37,219 bases of DNA from a virus. Below the pieces are notes generated by a model. It was given only the letters and a program-made list of their open reading frames with translations. It did no database searches and was not told where the DNA came from. The position numbers and the translations under genes are program-made. Positions 1 through 6,863 of this stretch are shown here, piece after piece (within the stretch, counting starts at the first letter, position 1; each line of letters begins with the position of its first letter). The stretch is from positions 1 through 37,219 of IMG/VR virus record IMGVR_UViG_3300006805_000073. One strand, 5' to 3'.

Positions 1-138
1 CTATACGTTTGGCTGTGCAACACGTACACGCTGCCAATGATCTTCATAACGGCAGCGCCCTTCATGGGGTTTGCGCTATGGGGCTTTGGCCGTTCACTTC
101 GTCAAAACGAGCCGAGCGACGGCCGTGGGGGAGATTGA
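1..138 (+). CDS. C-terminal end of a membrane protein (partial)
   Basis: Frame 1 is open from the first base to a TGA at 136-138, giving 45 residues. These include a hydrophobic segment (about residues 11-30, with LPMIFITAAP) followed by a charged tail ending GRGGD. The hydrophobic block and the 1-base gap to the next ATG at 140 show this is the end of a real upstream gene on the same strand. Its start lies left of the window, so family and function cannot be told. It is probably an inner-membrane protein whose last segment is transmembrane with a short polar C-terminus. Confidence 0.6.
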   Translation, partial: LYVWLCNTYTLPMIFITAAPFMGFALWGFGRSLRQNEPSDGRGGD

Positions 139-139
139 A

Positions 140-859
140 ATGGACGCTAACGCATACACCCCAGGCCGCCAGCTCTGGCTCCAGCTGCTGGCCGACAATC
201 CCCAGGGCATGGTCGACCCGGAAGAGGGCGCCGTTTCCCGGGCCTGCCACCGCCTGGGATGGACCCGCCGCGGCACCGGCAAAAAGGACCCCGTCCTGCA
301 CTTCCTGACCGACGCCGGCCGGGAAATCCTGGCGCAATGGATCGCGCGCCCGCCGGTGCGCACGTACCTGCGCCGGTGCCTGAACCCGGCCGAGGTCCTG
401 GCCGTCATCGAGGCCAACGGGTGGGACCTGCACTGTGACCCCGGCCCGGTGTGGTCGGTGGTCCTGCGCCAGGCCAGCGGCGACCGGCTGCTGGCCTACG
501 GGACCAGCATCGCCAAGGCCGTCGACGTGGCCGTGACCGCGGCCGAAGCCCAGGGCATCCTGGGGCTGCCGCCGGCCCCGCCGGCGCCTGTGACCGTCGA
601 CGTGCACGAAGTCGCGGCCAGGCGCGAACCGGTCCGCGTGTCCGGCTTCGCGTGCGGCGGCTTCACCGCCGTGCCGGCGCTACGCCAGGGCGAAGTCTTC
701 GTTCCGCTACGCTACGGGGCGCCCCAGGCCATCCTGGTGAATCGCCCGCTGCCCAGGTATTCGACCTGCCCCGATTGCAGCGGCATCGGCCAGCGGAACA
801 GCATCCTGTGCCGTCGCTGCGACGGATCCGGTCACGCCCTGGCGAGTCCAGCCGAATGA
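140..859 (+). CDS. Phage protein with C-terminal CxxC zinc-knuckle pair
   Basis: This is a 239-residue protein. The ATG at 140 is chosen because GGGGGAG lies 7 bases upstream and the preceding gene stops at 138; an upstream in-frame ATG at 71 would overlap that gene. The first 70 residues look like a compact helical domain. The C-terminus carries C210xxC213 with SGIG and C224xxC227 with GSGH, a DnaJ-type pair of CxxCxGxG knuckles likely to bind one zinc. The linker around 141-150 is Pro/Ala-rich. I do not recognise a named family. A nucleic-acid or protein-binding role is inferred only from the zinc motif. It overlaps the next gene by ATGA. Confidence 0.75.
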   Translation: MDANAYTPGRQLWLQLLADNPQGMVDPEEGAVSRACHRLGWTRRGTGKKDPVLHFLTDAGREILAQWIARPPVRTYLRRCLNPAEVLAVIEANGWDLHCDPGPVWSVVLRQASGDRLLAYGTSIAKAVDVAVTAAEAQGILGLPPAPPAPVTVDVHEVAARREPVRVSGFACGGFTAVPALRQGEVFVPLRYGAPQAILVNRPLPRYSTCPDCSGIGQRNSILCRRCDGSGHALASPAE

Positions 860-1359
860 ACGCACCCGGCGAGCAGTTCGAAATGGTCCAGCCCGTCGGC
901 GCGCCCGAGCAAAAGGCGCGCGTCCTGGAGTGGCTGCAACGGCACCCCGACGGCCTGACCCAGCTCCAGGCATTCCAGGAACTGGCCGTGGCCCGCCTGG
1001 CGGCGATCGTGCACCGGCTGCGTGGTGACGGGCATGTCATCACCACCGAGCTGGTGGAAATGCCTACCAGGTACGGCCCCGCCCAGGTGGCGCGCTACCA
1101 CCTACTGACCCGAGAGTATGGGGCCGTCCGTCCGACGACCTTCACCCCCGCCGCGGATCCGCCAGCGCGCGAGCCGGCGCCGAAACCCGCGCCACCGGTG
1201 CGCACGCCCGAATACTTCGAAGAGCTGCGCCGCAAGGCTGGCCTGGTGGAAATGATGCGGTGCGGCTGTGGCCATACCTTCGACGGTTCGAAGGTCGGCG
1301 CCTTCGGCTGCGCCAACTGCAACGGCGACGAAGGCCCGGCCGAGCGGGTCGAGGCATGA
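856..1359 (+). CDS. Winged-helix (HTH_39-like) protein with C-terminal zinc ribbon
   Basis: This is a 167-residue protein whose ATG overlaps the previous stop (ATGA at 856-859); longer in-frame extensions upstream run inside the previous gene and are rejected. Residues about 20-83 (QKARVLEWLQRH...) have the size and pattern of the small phage helix-turn-helix domain that reads as three helices and a wing ending in ARYHLL. A Pro/Ala-rich linker at about 100-115 leads to C136xC138 and C152xxC155, a probable zinc ribbon. It is likely a DNA-binding protein acting in the middle gene block, but its target is unknown. The next gene overlaps by ATGA. Confidence 0.75.
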   Translation: MNAPGEQFEMVQPVGAPEQKARVLEWLQRHPDGLTQLQAFQELAVARLAAIVHRLRGDGHVITTELVEMPTRYGPAQVARYHLLTREYGAVRPTTFTPAADPPAREPAPKPAPPVRTPEYFEELRRKAGLVEMMRCGCGHTFDGSKVGAFGCANCNGDEGPAERVEA

Positions 1360-1769
1360 TCGGCAGCAAGCCGGCGAACACGGCCGAGCGCGCGCACATG
1401 GGGCGATGCAAGCAAGGCCCGTGCATTCCGTGCCTGGTGGGCGTCGCCATCGGAATCATCGAGCCGGAACACGCCTGCAGGGGCGGCGAGTCTCACGACG
1501 GCCACGACCTGGGGATGATGGAATACAACCATTGCCTGAGCGGCAGCGTCCGCCGCGGGCACCTGGAAGGCTTCGCCACGTGCATATGGCACCACCACGG
1601 CAGCCAGCAGCTCTACCGCCTGGGGATGACGAAGGCGGAGGCGTTCGCGCGCTGGGGCCCGAACCTGTTCGACCAGTCGAAGGTCTTCCACGCCACCTTC
1701 GGCAGCGACGATGAACTGATCGAGGCCCAGGCCTTCGTGCTGGCCGAGAGCTACGGCGCCGCGCTGTGA
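1356..1769 (+). CDS. ref: Ref-family HNH nuclease (RecA-dependent type)
   Basis: This 137-residue protein matches the Ref nuclease family named for the P1 recombination enhancement function. Visible signatures are C23xxC26, an H-LSG block (YNHCLSGSVRRGH, 57-69), C76-W78-H79-H80-H81, the GPNLFDQSKVFH block (101-112) and the closing FGSDDEL (115-121). In P1, Ref cuts DNA inside RecA-made displacement loops. It may therefore help phage recombination or repair, together with the SSB at the right end of the window. P1 Ref has an extra basic N-terminal region that is absent here, as in many short phage homologues. It overlaps the previous gene by ATGA. Confidence 0.8.
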   Translation: MIGSKPANTAERAHMGRCKQGPCIPCLVGVAIGIIEPEHACRGGESHDGHDLGMMEYNHCLSGSVRRGHLEGFATCIWHHHGSQQLYRLGMTKAEAFARWGPNLFDQSKVFHATFGSDDELIEAQAFVLAESYGAAL

Positions 1770-1778
1770 TAGCGTATT

Positions 1779-1798
1779 GCTCTGGCGAATAGCAGAGC
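1779..1798. promoter_or_regulatory. 20-bp palindromic element upstream of the Mor-like gene
   Basis: GCTCTG (1779-1784) and CAGAGC (1793-1798) form a perfect 6-bp inverted repeat around an 8-base centre. It fills most of the 35-base gap between the nuclease stop and the Mor-like ATG at 1805. The same 20-bp layout recurs at 17434-17453 with 15 of 20 bases identical. It could be a dyad operator or a small RNA hairpin beside a start that lacks a good Shine-Dalgarno sequence. Confidence 0.5.
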
Positions 1799-1804
1799 GA
1801 GCGC

Positions 1805-2188
1805 ATGGCCAGCGAAATCCTGCGGGAGCTGGTGGAGCTGCTGGGACACCAGCCGGCCATCGAGCTGGTCCGCGCATGGGGCGGACGCCGCCTGAAGGTC
1901 CCCGTGGACATGCACCAGGACCATGCCCTGGTCTTCGTCGTCGGATGGGAAGCCGCCGGCAAGCTGTCGAAGACCTACGGCGGCGCCGACGCGATCGACA
2001 TACCGGCCGAGCGAAACCACCTGATCGACATGCGGAACGACGCGGTCCTGGTGGGATTCCAGGCCGGCCGCAGCATCACCTGGCTGTCGGAGACCTACGG
2101 GATAAGCCGGCGCCAGGTGAACAGCGTCCTGGACCGCATGGGCTACAACACCGAGCGCATGGCGCGCGCTGTGGCCACCCGCACCTAG
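1805..2188 (+). CDS. mor: Mor-type transcription activator
   Basis: This is a 127-residue protein with the layout of the Mu Mor/C activator family. An N-terminal dimerisation part (LVELLGHQPAIELVRAWGG, 9-27) is followed by a short beta region (KVPVD) and a GWEAAGKLSKTYGG block (47-60). A C-terminal helix-turn-helix lies at about 86-112 (ITWLSETYGISRRQV). In Mu these proteins bind dyad sites next to weak -35 regions and switch on middle or late genes. Here it sits just before the lysis cassette and upstream of all virion genes, so a late-gene switch is likely. The palindrome at 1779 may be an autoregulatory site. Confidence 0.85.
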   Translation: MASEILRELVELLGHQPAIELVRAWGGRRLKVPVDMHQDHALVFVVGWEAAGKLSKTYGGADAIDIPAERNHLIDMRNDAVLVGFQAGRSITWLSETYGISRRQVNSVLDRMGYNTERMARAVATRT

Positions 2189-2242
2189 CCCGACTGCCCA
2201 GCTGGCGGCACCATGCGGCGACCACCGCACCGGACCACCGCC

Positions 2243-2725
2243 ATGCCCCAGCTGGGAACGAAGTCGAAGACCCGCCTGGTGGGCGTGCACCCGGACCTGG
2301 TCCGCGTGGTCGCGCTGGCCATCACGCTGAGCGCCCAGGACTTCACCGTCCACGAAGGCCTTCGAAGCATGGCCAAGCAACTGGAATACAAGCGCACCGG
2401 CGCGAGCCAGACCCTGGCCAGCCGCCACCTGAAGGGTTCCGACGGCTACGGCCACGCGGTCGACCTTTACGCCTGGGTCAATGGCGACGTGCGTTTCGAA
2501 TGGGCGCTTTACTGGCCGATCGCCGACGCGATGCGCCAGGCCGCCCAGCGCCTTGGCATCCCCGTGCGCTGGGGCGGCGGGTGGTTTGAGCTGAACGGCT
2601 GCAGCAGCCTGGCATCCATCAAGGCCCAGACCGCGCGCTACACCGCCAGCCGCAAGGCCATGGGGAAGTCGGCCTTCCTGGATGGCCCGCACTTCGAACT
2701 GGCCAAGTCGGCGCGGTATCCGTGA
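2243..2725 (+). CDS. Endolysin, peptidase M15 (VanY/T5-endolysin type)
   Basis: This 160-residue enzyme is expected to cut the peptide stems of peptidoglycan (L-alanyl-D-glutamate or D-Ala-D-Ala type) at lysis. Zinc-site motifs are visible: SRH with H62, the GHAVDL block with D74, and a C-terminal H150-F-E152. A 5-6 residue insertion (SDGYGH) separates the two halves of the usual SxHxxGxAxD motif. There is no signal peptide, so release should depend on a holin. The start is uncertain: ATG 2243 removes an Arg/Pro-rich lead-in that ATG 2213 would add, and neither has a clear ribosome site. The stop overlaps the next gene as GTGA. Confidence 0.88.
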   Translation: MPQLGTKSKTRLVGVHPDLVRVVALAITLSAQDFTVHEGLRSMAKQLEYKRTGASQTLASRHLKGSDGYGHAVDLYAWVNGDVRFEWALYWPIADAMRQAAQRLGIPVRWGGGWFELNGCSSLASIKAQTARYTASRKAMGKSAFLDGPHFELAKSARYP

Positions 2726-3225
2726 GCATGGCCCTGGGCGAAAAGCTGCTGGGCGTCGCCCTGTCCACGGCTGCCGTATCGGCCCCGGCGCTGTTTACCA
2801 ATGACCTGACCACCCCGGTGGTCGGCGTCGGCGTGACCACCATCGCCGGCGCGGTCCTGGGCACCTATGCCGCGATCGGCTTCGAAGACGAACCCAAGCC
2901 GCGCGGGAAAATGTTCAGTTTGGCCATATCGACGGTCATCATCGCCAGCATGGGCACCGGCGTGGTTCCGCGCGCGCTGGGCTGGAGCTGGGCGGATCCC
3001 CTGATCGAAGGCGGCATCGCTGGCCTGGCCGCGTTGCTCTGTTACAACCTGCTACCACCGGCGATGAAGCGATCCAAGGGCCTGGTGTCTGAGGTCCGCT
3101 GGTCCACCTTCCTGGGATTCTGGAAGTCGAGAAAGGACGTCACGCCTTCCTACGACGACGACCAATATCCTGCCGTCCGTCCAGGGCGCGAGGCGCCCGC
3201 GCCTGAAGAGGATCCGAACAAGTGA
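2722..3225 (+). CDS. Membrane protein, holin candidate (four predicted TM segments)
   Basis: This is a 167-residue protein from a GTG that overlaps the endolysin stop. Hydrophobic segments lie at about 8-26, 32-54, 64-83 and 94-113. A polar, acidic and Pro-rich C-terminus (DDDQ, APEEDPNK) follows. Placement between endolysin and spanins, small size and multiple membrane spans fit a holin that opens the inner membrane for the endolysin. The two following membrane proteins are rival candidates or an antiholin. I recognise no specific holin class from sequence, so the role comes from context. Confidence 0.6.
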   Translation: MSMALGEKLLGVALSTAAVSAPALFTNDLTTPVVGVGVTTIAGAVLGTYAAIGFEDEPKPRGKMFSLAISTVIIASMGTGVVPRALGWSWADPLIEGGIAGLAALLCYNLLPPAMKRSKGLVSEVRWSTFLGFWKSRKDVTPSYDDDQYPAVRPGREAPAPEEDPNK

Positions 3226-3632
3226 ACACGTCCCTGGTCTACCTGCTGGCCATCCCCGCCTGGCTGGTCCTGCTGGCCACCACCGGCGCCAGGCTCGCCG
3301 ACATGGGCCGCGACGAGTGGAAATTCACCGACCACGTGCGACGCGCGGGCCTGGTGGGAATCGCGGTGGTCGCCGGCGTCATGCTGGCGATGCCGCAATT
3401 TTCCAACCTGGTGAGCCTGGTCATGGCCTGGTGTCTGTCCATGGTGTGGATTGTGAAAAAGGAAGACCTGCCCTGGTGGGACATGATCCTGGGCGTGCAC
3501 CGTAGCCCGGCCGAGTGGTCCGCCCTGGGGTTTCGCGCGCGGGTCCGCCTGGAGCTTAAAGCGATCGCCGCGAGCTTCAAGCCGCGCCGCTACCGCAAGC
3601 CGATGGCCGGACCGGTGGGCAAGCTGCCGTGA
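3222..3632 (+). CDS. Small membrane protein of the lysis cassette
   Basis: This is a 136-residue protein with a GTG start in a GTGA overlap. Hydrophobic segments lie at about 5-22, 42-58 and 62-78. The second half carries PWWDMILG and a basic C-terminus (RARVRLELKAIAASFKPRRYRK). The topology resembles a small inner-membrane protein with a positively charged cytoplasmic tail. Its place in the lysis operon suggests a holin, antiholin or lysis-timing role. I do not recognise the family. Confidence 0.55.
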   Translation: MNTSLVYLLAIPAWLVLLATTGARLADMGRDEWKFTDHVRRAGLVGIAVVAGVMLAMPQFSNLVSLVMAWCLSMVWIVKKEDLPWWDMILGVHRSPAEWSALGFRARVRLELKAIAASFKPRRYRKPMAGPVGKLP

Positions 3633-3919
3633 TGCTGCTGGCGCAGCTGACCATGATCGTGGCCCATGCCATCGCGGGCCTGCTGCTGCTGCTGCGCGTG
3701 GCTGACCACAACCGGGAAGAGCCGCGGAACCCGCTGGTGGTCCTGGCGGCGTCATGCCTGGCCGCGGCGATCGTCGTCCGATTCTTTGAAACCGTCACCG
3801 ACCCGAGCAGCGTCCGACTGACCAGCCTGGCGGCGACCGTTGCATTCGCGGCGTACCTTTACCAGGAACGCCAGGCCAGGAAGGCAGCACGCGGCGCCCC
3901 GCCCACCGCATCGAGCTGA
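3632..3919 (+). CDS. Small membrane protein of the lysis cassette
   Basis: This is a 95-residue protein read from the ATG at 3632, which forms TGATG with the previous stop; a GTG at 3629 would add one residue. Three hydrophobic stretches can be seen: about 1-21 (with LLLLLRV), 37-53 and 65-80. A basic tail (ERQARKAARG) follows. It is a third small multi-span membrane protein in a row, the usual size of class I or III holins. It may be the holin, with one of its neighbours acting as antiholin; sequence alone does not decide. Confidence 0.55.
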   Translation: MLLAQLTMIVAHAIAGLLLLLRVADHNREEPRNPLVVLAASCLAAAIVVRFFETVTDPSSVRLTSLAATVAFAAYLYQERQARKAARGAPPTASS

Positions 3920-3921
3920 CC

Positions 3922-4368
3922 ATGGTCGACACCCCGCAAGCCTGGGCAACGCGCAACGCCGCGCGGATTGCCGTCTACACCCTGCTGGCCATCGTGCTGG
4001 TCTTCGCGTTTTTCCAGGTGCGCCAGTGGCGCGAGGATGCGAAGACCGGCGCCGAGCGCATCGAGCAGCGCGACCAAACCGCAGCAGCCACGACCGGCAT
4101 CGCTGAAGACTTCACCGCGGAGACCGCCGACCGCCAGCGCGTCGAGGTCTTCGTCACCGCCCAGAATGCCCAGCTTGCCCGTGACCTGGAGACCCTTCGA
4201 CATGCGAACCCCGACCTGGACCACTGGCTTTCTGGCCCTGTTCCTGGCGAGCTGCAGCAGCTTGCCCGCGAACGACGCGAGGCCCGCGACAGACTTGGAG
4301 CTGCTGCGCCTGGGAGTGCAGGAACTGACCAGGGAGCGCCAGCCCCAGGGACCGGTCCAGCGCGTTGA
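3922..4368 (+). CDS. i-spanin (Rz-like)
   Basis: This is a 148-residue protein with one N-terminal membrane anchor (about 15-33, rich in Leu, Val, Ala and Phe) preceded by a short N-terminus. A long charged, largely helical periplasmic part (about 34-125) and a Pro/Gly-rich end follow. This is the standard inner-membrane spanin plan, which pairs with an outer-membrane lipoprotein to fuse the two membranes at the end of lysis. The partner gene starts inside it at 4202 in the +1 frame, the classic nested Rz/Rz1 layout. It starts 2 bases after the previous stop. Confidence 0.82.
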   Translation: MVDTPQAWATRNAARIAVYTLLAIVLVFAFFQVRQWREDAKTGAERIEQRDQTAAATTGIAEDFTAETADRQRVEVFVTAQNAQLARDLETLRHANPDLDHWLSGPVPGELQQLARERREARDRLGAAAPGSAGTDQGAPAPGTGPAR

Positions 4369-4591
4369 GGATGCGAAGACCGGCGAAGGCCTGTTCGGCA
4401 TCGCGGTCGAGCTGGAGGCGGTGAACTGGCTCCAGAATGACGACAAGGCCAGGGTGCGCCGCTTCGTGGACAAGGGGACGAAGCGCATCGAGCTGTCGCG
4501 CCTTCCGACGTGCGGCTGGTGGCAGGTCAAGTGCCTGCTGGCTCGCCGGCGCACCCAGGCCGCCATTGACGCTATCGGCCCGCCCGAGTAG
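4202..4591 (+). CDS. o-spanin lipoprotein (Rz1-like)
   Basis: This is a 129-residue protein in the +1 frame relative to the i-spanin. It begins inside that gene and extends 223 bases past its stop. A short signal peptide ends in the lipobox L15-A16-S17-C18, followed by SSLPAND, so Cys18 should be lipidated and the protein anchored in the outer membrane. The remainder is charged and helical, with a late CGWWQVKC motif. It is longer than lambda Rz1 (60 residues before processing) and much of it does not overlap the i-spanin. The lipobox fixes the identity well. Confidence 0.82.
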   Translation: MRTPTWTTGFLALFLASCSSLPANDARPATDLELLRLGVQELTRERQPQGPVQRVEDAKTGEGLFGIAVELEAVNWLQNDDKARVRRFVDKGTKRIELSRLPTCGWWQVKCLLARRRTQAAIDAIGPPE

Positions 4592-4631
4592 TTTCGACCA
4601 CGTTCCTGGGTCCTAGACAGCCCAGGTCCCG

Positions 4632-4667
4632 ACGCCCCGGCACCTACCCCCTTCGGTGCCGGGGCGT
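4632..4667 (+). terminator. Strong hairpin terminator after the lysis cassette
   Basis: A perfect 13-bp stem (4632-4644 with 4655-4667, mostly G-C) closes a 10-base loop. It is followed by a short, weak T-containing stretch (TTGCCTTGT). It stands between the o-spanin stop at 4591 and the methyltransferase start at 4726. A second, smaller 6-bp repeat (CCTGGG...CCCAGG) lies just upstream at about 4606. It should separate lysis transcription from the packaging block. Confidence 0.75.
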
Positions 4668-4725
4668 TGCCTTGTCTGGCCCAGCGCGCGCTAGGATTGC
4701 CCACCACCCAGGGCAGGACCTACCA

Positions 4726-5970
4726 ATGGCCAAGCGCGAACCGAAAGCCGCCCCAGCGAACCGCTGGAATTCCCGAATCATCGGCGAGGGCGACGAAGCG
4801 CCCGACCAGCTGCTGGCCAACCCCGCAAACTTCCGCGTGCATCCCGGCGACCAGGCCCAGGCCCTGGCCGGCGCCCTGGGAACGCTGGGCTGGGTGACCC
4901 GCGTCGTGGTGAACAAGCGCACCGGCCACGTGGTCGACGGTCACTTGCGCGTGAAGCTCGCCATGCAACGCGGGGAGGCATCCGTTCCGGTGACCTATGT
5001 CGACCTGAGCGAGGCGGAGGAACAGCTGGCCCTTGCGACCCTGGACCCCATCAGCGCCATGGCGGGCACGGACAAGGAACTGCTGGCAACGCTGCTAGAC
5101 GGTCTCGAGGTCGAGGACGCGGCCCTGGCCGAGTTCCTGGCGGACTTGAACCCGAACGGCACGCCCCAGGAACGCAACAGCGGCGGGAGCGATTCAGCGC
5201 CGAAGCTGCCCGACGTGCCGGTGACCGTGCCCGGTGAATTGATCCTGCTCGGGTACCATCGCCTGCTGTGTGGCGACAGCACCAACCCCGCGCACGTCGA
5301 GCGCCTTATGCAGGGCGACGTGGCGGACATGGTCTTCACCGACCCGCCCTACGCCATTTTCGGGTCGAGCTCGGGCGTTAAATCCGACGTCGCCGACGAC
5401 AAAATGGTGCGCCCGTTTTTCCGGGAGGTACTGCGCGCCGCGAAGGGGCACCTTCGGGCCTACGGTCACCTGTACGTGTGCTGCGACTGGCGCAGCTGGT
5501 CCGCCTGGTGGTCCGTTGCCGGCGAGGTCGAACTGGCGGTGAAGAATTGCATTGTCTGGGACAAGGGCGGCGGCATGGGGTCCATGTATATGAACGGCCA
5601 CGAATGGATGCTGTTCGCCACGAACGCGGAAAAGCTGAAGGTCACGGGCCAGAAGCGGCGAGGGGAACGCCTGGTGCCGGACCTGAACGTGTGGCGCATC
5701 GCCAGGGCCAACGCGGCCGAGCTGGGCGACACCCGACACAACGCCCAGAAGCCCCTGGCCCTGCTGGCGCGCGCTGTCGAGAACAGCACCGACATGGGCG
5801 AGATTGTGCTGGACCTGTTCGGTGGTTCGGGCACCACCCTGATTAGCTGCGAGAACCTGGGCAGGCTCTGCCGCATGATGGAAATGGAACCGGCGCAATG
5901 CGACGCGATCGTGGACCGGTGGGAAGCCGCAACAGGGCTCACTGTCGAGCGCCATCCGCCCAGGGCCTGA
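4726..5970 (+). CDS. ParB-domain DNA methyltransferase (beta-class)
   Basis: This 414-residue fusion protein has a ParB/Srx-like domain at about 25-120 with the GHxR-type motif D71-G-H-L-R75. After a linker, the methyltransferase half has motif IV D206-P-P-Y209 and motif I F365-G-G-S-G369 (DLFGGSGTT). DPPY before FxGxG marks a beta-class amino-methyltransferase acting on adenine N6 or cytosine N4. Such ParB-MTase fusions are common in phages and may protect phage DNA or mark it for packaging. No restriction partner lies next to it. The ATG at 4726 has GGCAGGA upstream; longer starts run into the terminator region. Confidence 0.88.
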   Translation: MAKREPKAAPANRWNSRIIGEGDEAPDQLLANPANFRVHPGDQAQALAGALGTLGWVTRVVVNKRTGHVVDGHLRVKLAMQRGEASVPVTYVDLSEAEEQLALATLDPISAMAGTDKELLATLLDGLEVEDAALAEFLADLNPNGTPQERNSGGSDSAPKLPDVPVTVPGELILLGYHRLLCGDSTNPAHVERLMQGDVADMVFTDPPYAIFGSSSGVKSDVADDKMVRPFFREVLRAAKGHLRAYGHLYVCCDWRSWSAWWSVAGEVELAVKNCIVWDKGGGMGSMYMNGHEWMLFATNAEKLKVTGQKRRGERLVPDLNVWRIARANAAELGDTRHNAQKPLALLARAVENSTDMGEIVLDLFGGSGTTLISCENLGRLCRMMEMEPAQCDAIVDRWEAATGLTVERHPPRA

Positions 5971-5976
5971 ACAACC

Positions 5977-6016
5977 GGCACCCTGCTATTTCAAATGGCA
6001 CCGTGCTACATTGCGG
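5977..6016 (+). promoter_or_regulatory. Tandem 20-bp repeat and probable activator-dependent promoter
   Basis: Two copies of GGCACC(C/G)TGCTA start exactly 20 bases apart (5977 and 5997), in the 133-base gap before the packaging operon. The first contains TGCTATTT, the half-site core shared with the palindromes at 1779 and 17434. The second contains TGCTACATT, a good extended -10 (TGnTACATT), with no -35 match. A Mor-like activator bound over the -35 region would fit. The leader to the ATG at 6104 would be about 85 bases. Confidence 0.45.
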
Positions 6017-6103
6017 ACGCCTGAAGTGGCAACGGCCGAAGCCTGGGGAAGAGCTGGGAAAGGGCCGAATCACATATGCAGGACCACTTGGAGATTTTTC
6101 ACC

Positions 6104-6847
6104 ATGGCAAAGAAACAGCAAGGAACCGACCCCGTCCCGATGGGGCACGCAGAGCTGGGCGCGCACCAGCTGAGTGACGGTCGAGTCATCACGACGGAGG
6201 AAATCGCGGGCTGGGGATTCAGCGCCTACTGCGGAAACCCTGCCGCCGGCGCGCCGACCATCGAGGCGTGGAACGCACTCAACGATGCGGCGCGGAAGAG
6301 CTGGTGCGACCTGGCGGTGGCGAAGGCGGAACAGACCATCAAGGCCGGCGGCGAGCAGGTCGACCAGGATAAGGGCGCGGCCATCGTGCTGACCGCCCAG
6401 GAACAGTTCGGCGCGGCGCTGATCGACGCGGCGCTGACCGAGGTCAAGGCCCTGGAAAAGCCGTGGTTCATGCTCAACGCCGACGCCCAGAGCGAGGTCC
6501 TGGAGCGCATCACGCGCCAGGTGCGCGCGGCGGCCGAGCAGGCCATTACCACCATCGCCACCCGTGGCTGTAAATACATCGTGTGCGAGCTGGAAAGCAT
6601 CACCGTGAAGAAAGGCGCGAAGGCCGTCCTGGAGGTTCCGAAGGGCAGCCTGGACCAGGACCTGCTGGACGCCGTCGGGGAACCGGTCTTCCTGGTGGTC
6701 AATGCCGACCTGGCCACCGCCCAGGACATTCCGGTCCCGAAGCCCGACCCGGACCAGGGACAGCTGCCGATCGGCGGCACCGCCATGGATCCGAACGGCG
6801 GCGACGGCGACGGCGGGATGGTGGTCCATTCCGACCCGCAGGACTGA
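6104..6847 (+). CDS. Hypothetical phage protein at the head of the packaging operon
   Basis: This 247-residue protein starts at an ATG with GGAG 11 bases upstream. The first 75 residues mention a GW-F-Y region and a short acidic-basic helix. The middle (about 75-165) is strongly helical and Ala/Glu/Arg-rich. A beta-containing part (CKYIVCELESITVKKG, about 152-167) and a Pro/Gly/Asp-rich C-terminal tail (from about 205) follow. I recognise no family. Its place as first gene after the putative promoter, directly before the terminase genes, suggests a packaging or late DNA-metabolism role, but nothing in the sequence proves this. Confidence 0.65.
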   Translation: MAKKQQGTDPVPMGHAELGAHQLSDGRVITTEEIAGWGFSAYCGNPAAGAPTIEAWNALNDAARKSWCDLAVAKAEQTIKAGGEQVDQDKGAAIVLTAQEQFGAALIDAALTEVKALEKPWFMLNADAQSEVLERITRQVRAAAEQAITTIATRGCKYIVCELESITVKKGAKAVLEVPKGSLDQDLLDAVGEPVFLVVNADLATAQDIPVPKPDPDQGQLPIGGTAMDPNGGDGDGGMVVHSDPQD

Positions 6848-6863
6848 GCCGTAACCCCTGGCA

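Noticed and set aside
29-57. Perfect 7-bp inverted repeat CGCTGCC...GGCAGCG
   Set aside because: It falls inside the coding end of the membrane protein gene running from base 1 to 138 and has no T tract, so chance or codon structure is the simpler reading.
451-855. Upstream extension of the gene at 856 into the previous gene
   Set aside because: The extension is the out-of-frame shadow of the zinc-knuckle protein. The ATGA overlap at 856 gives the usual coupled start.
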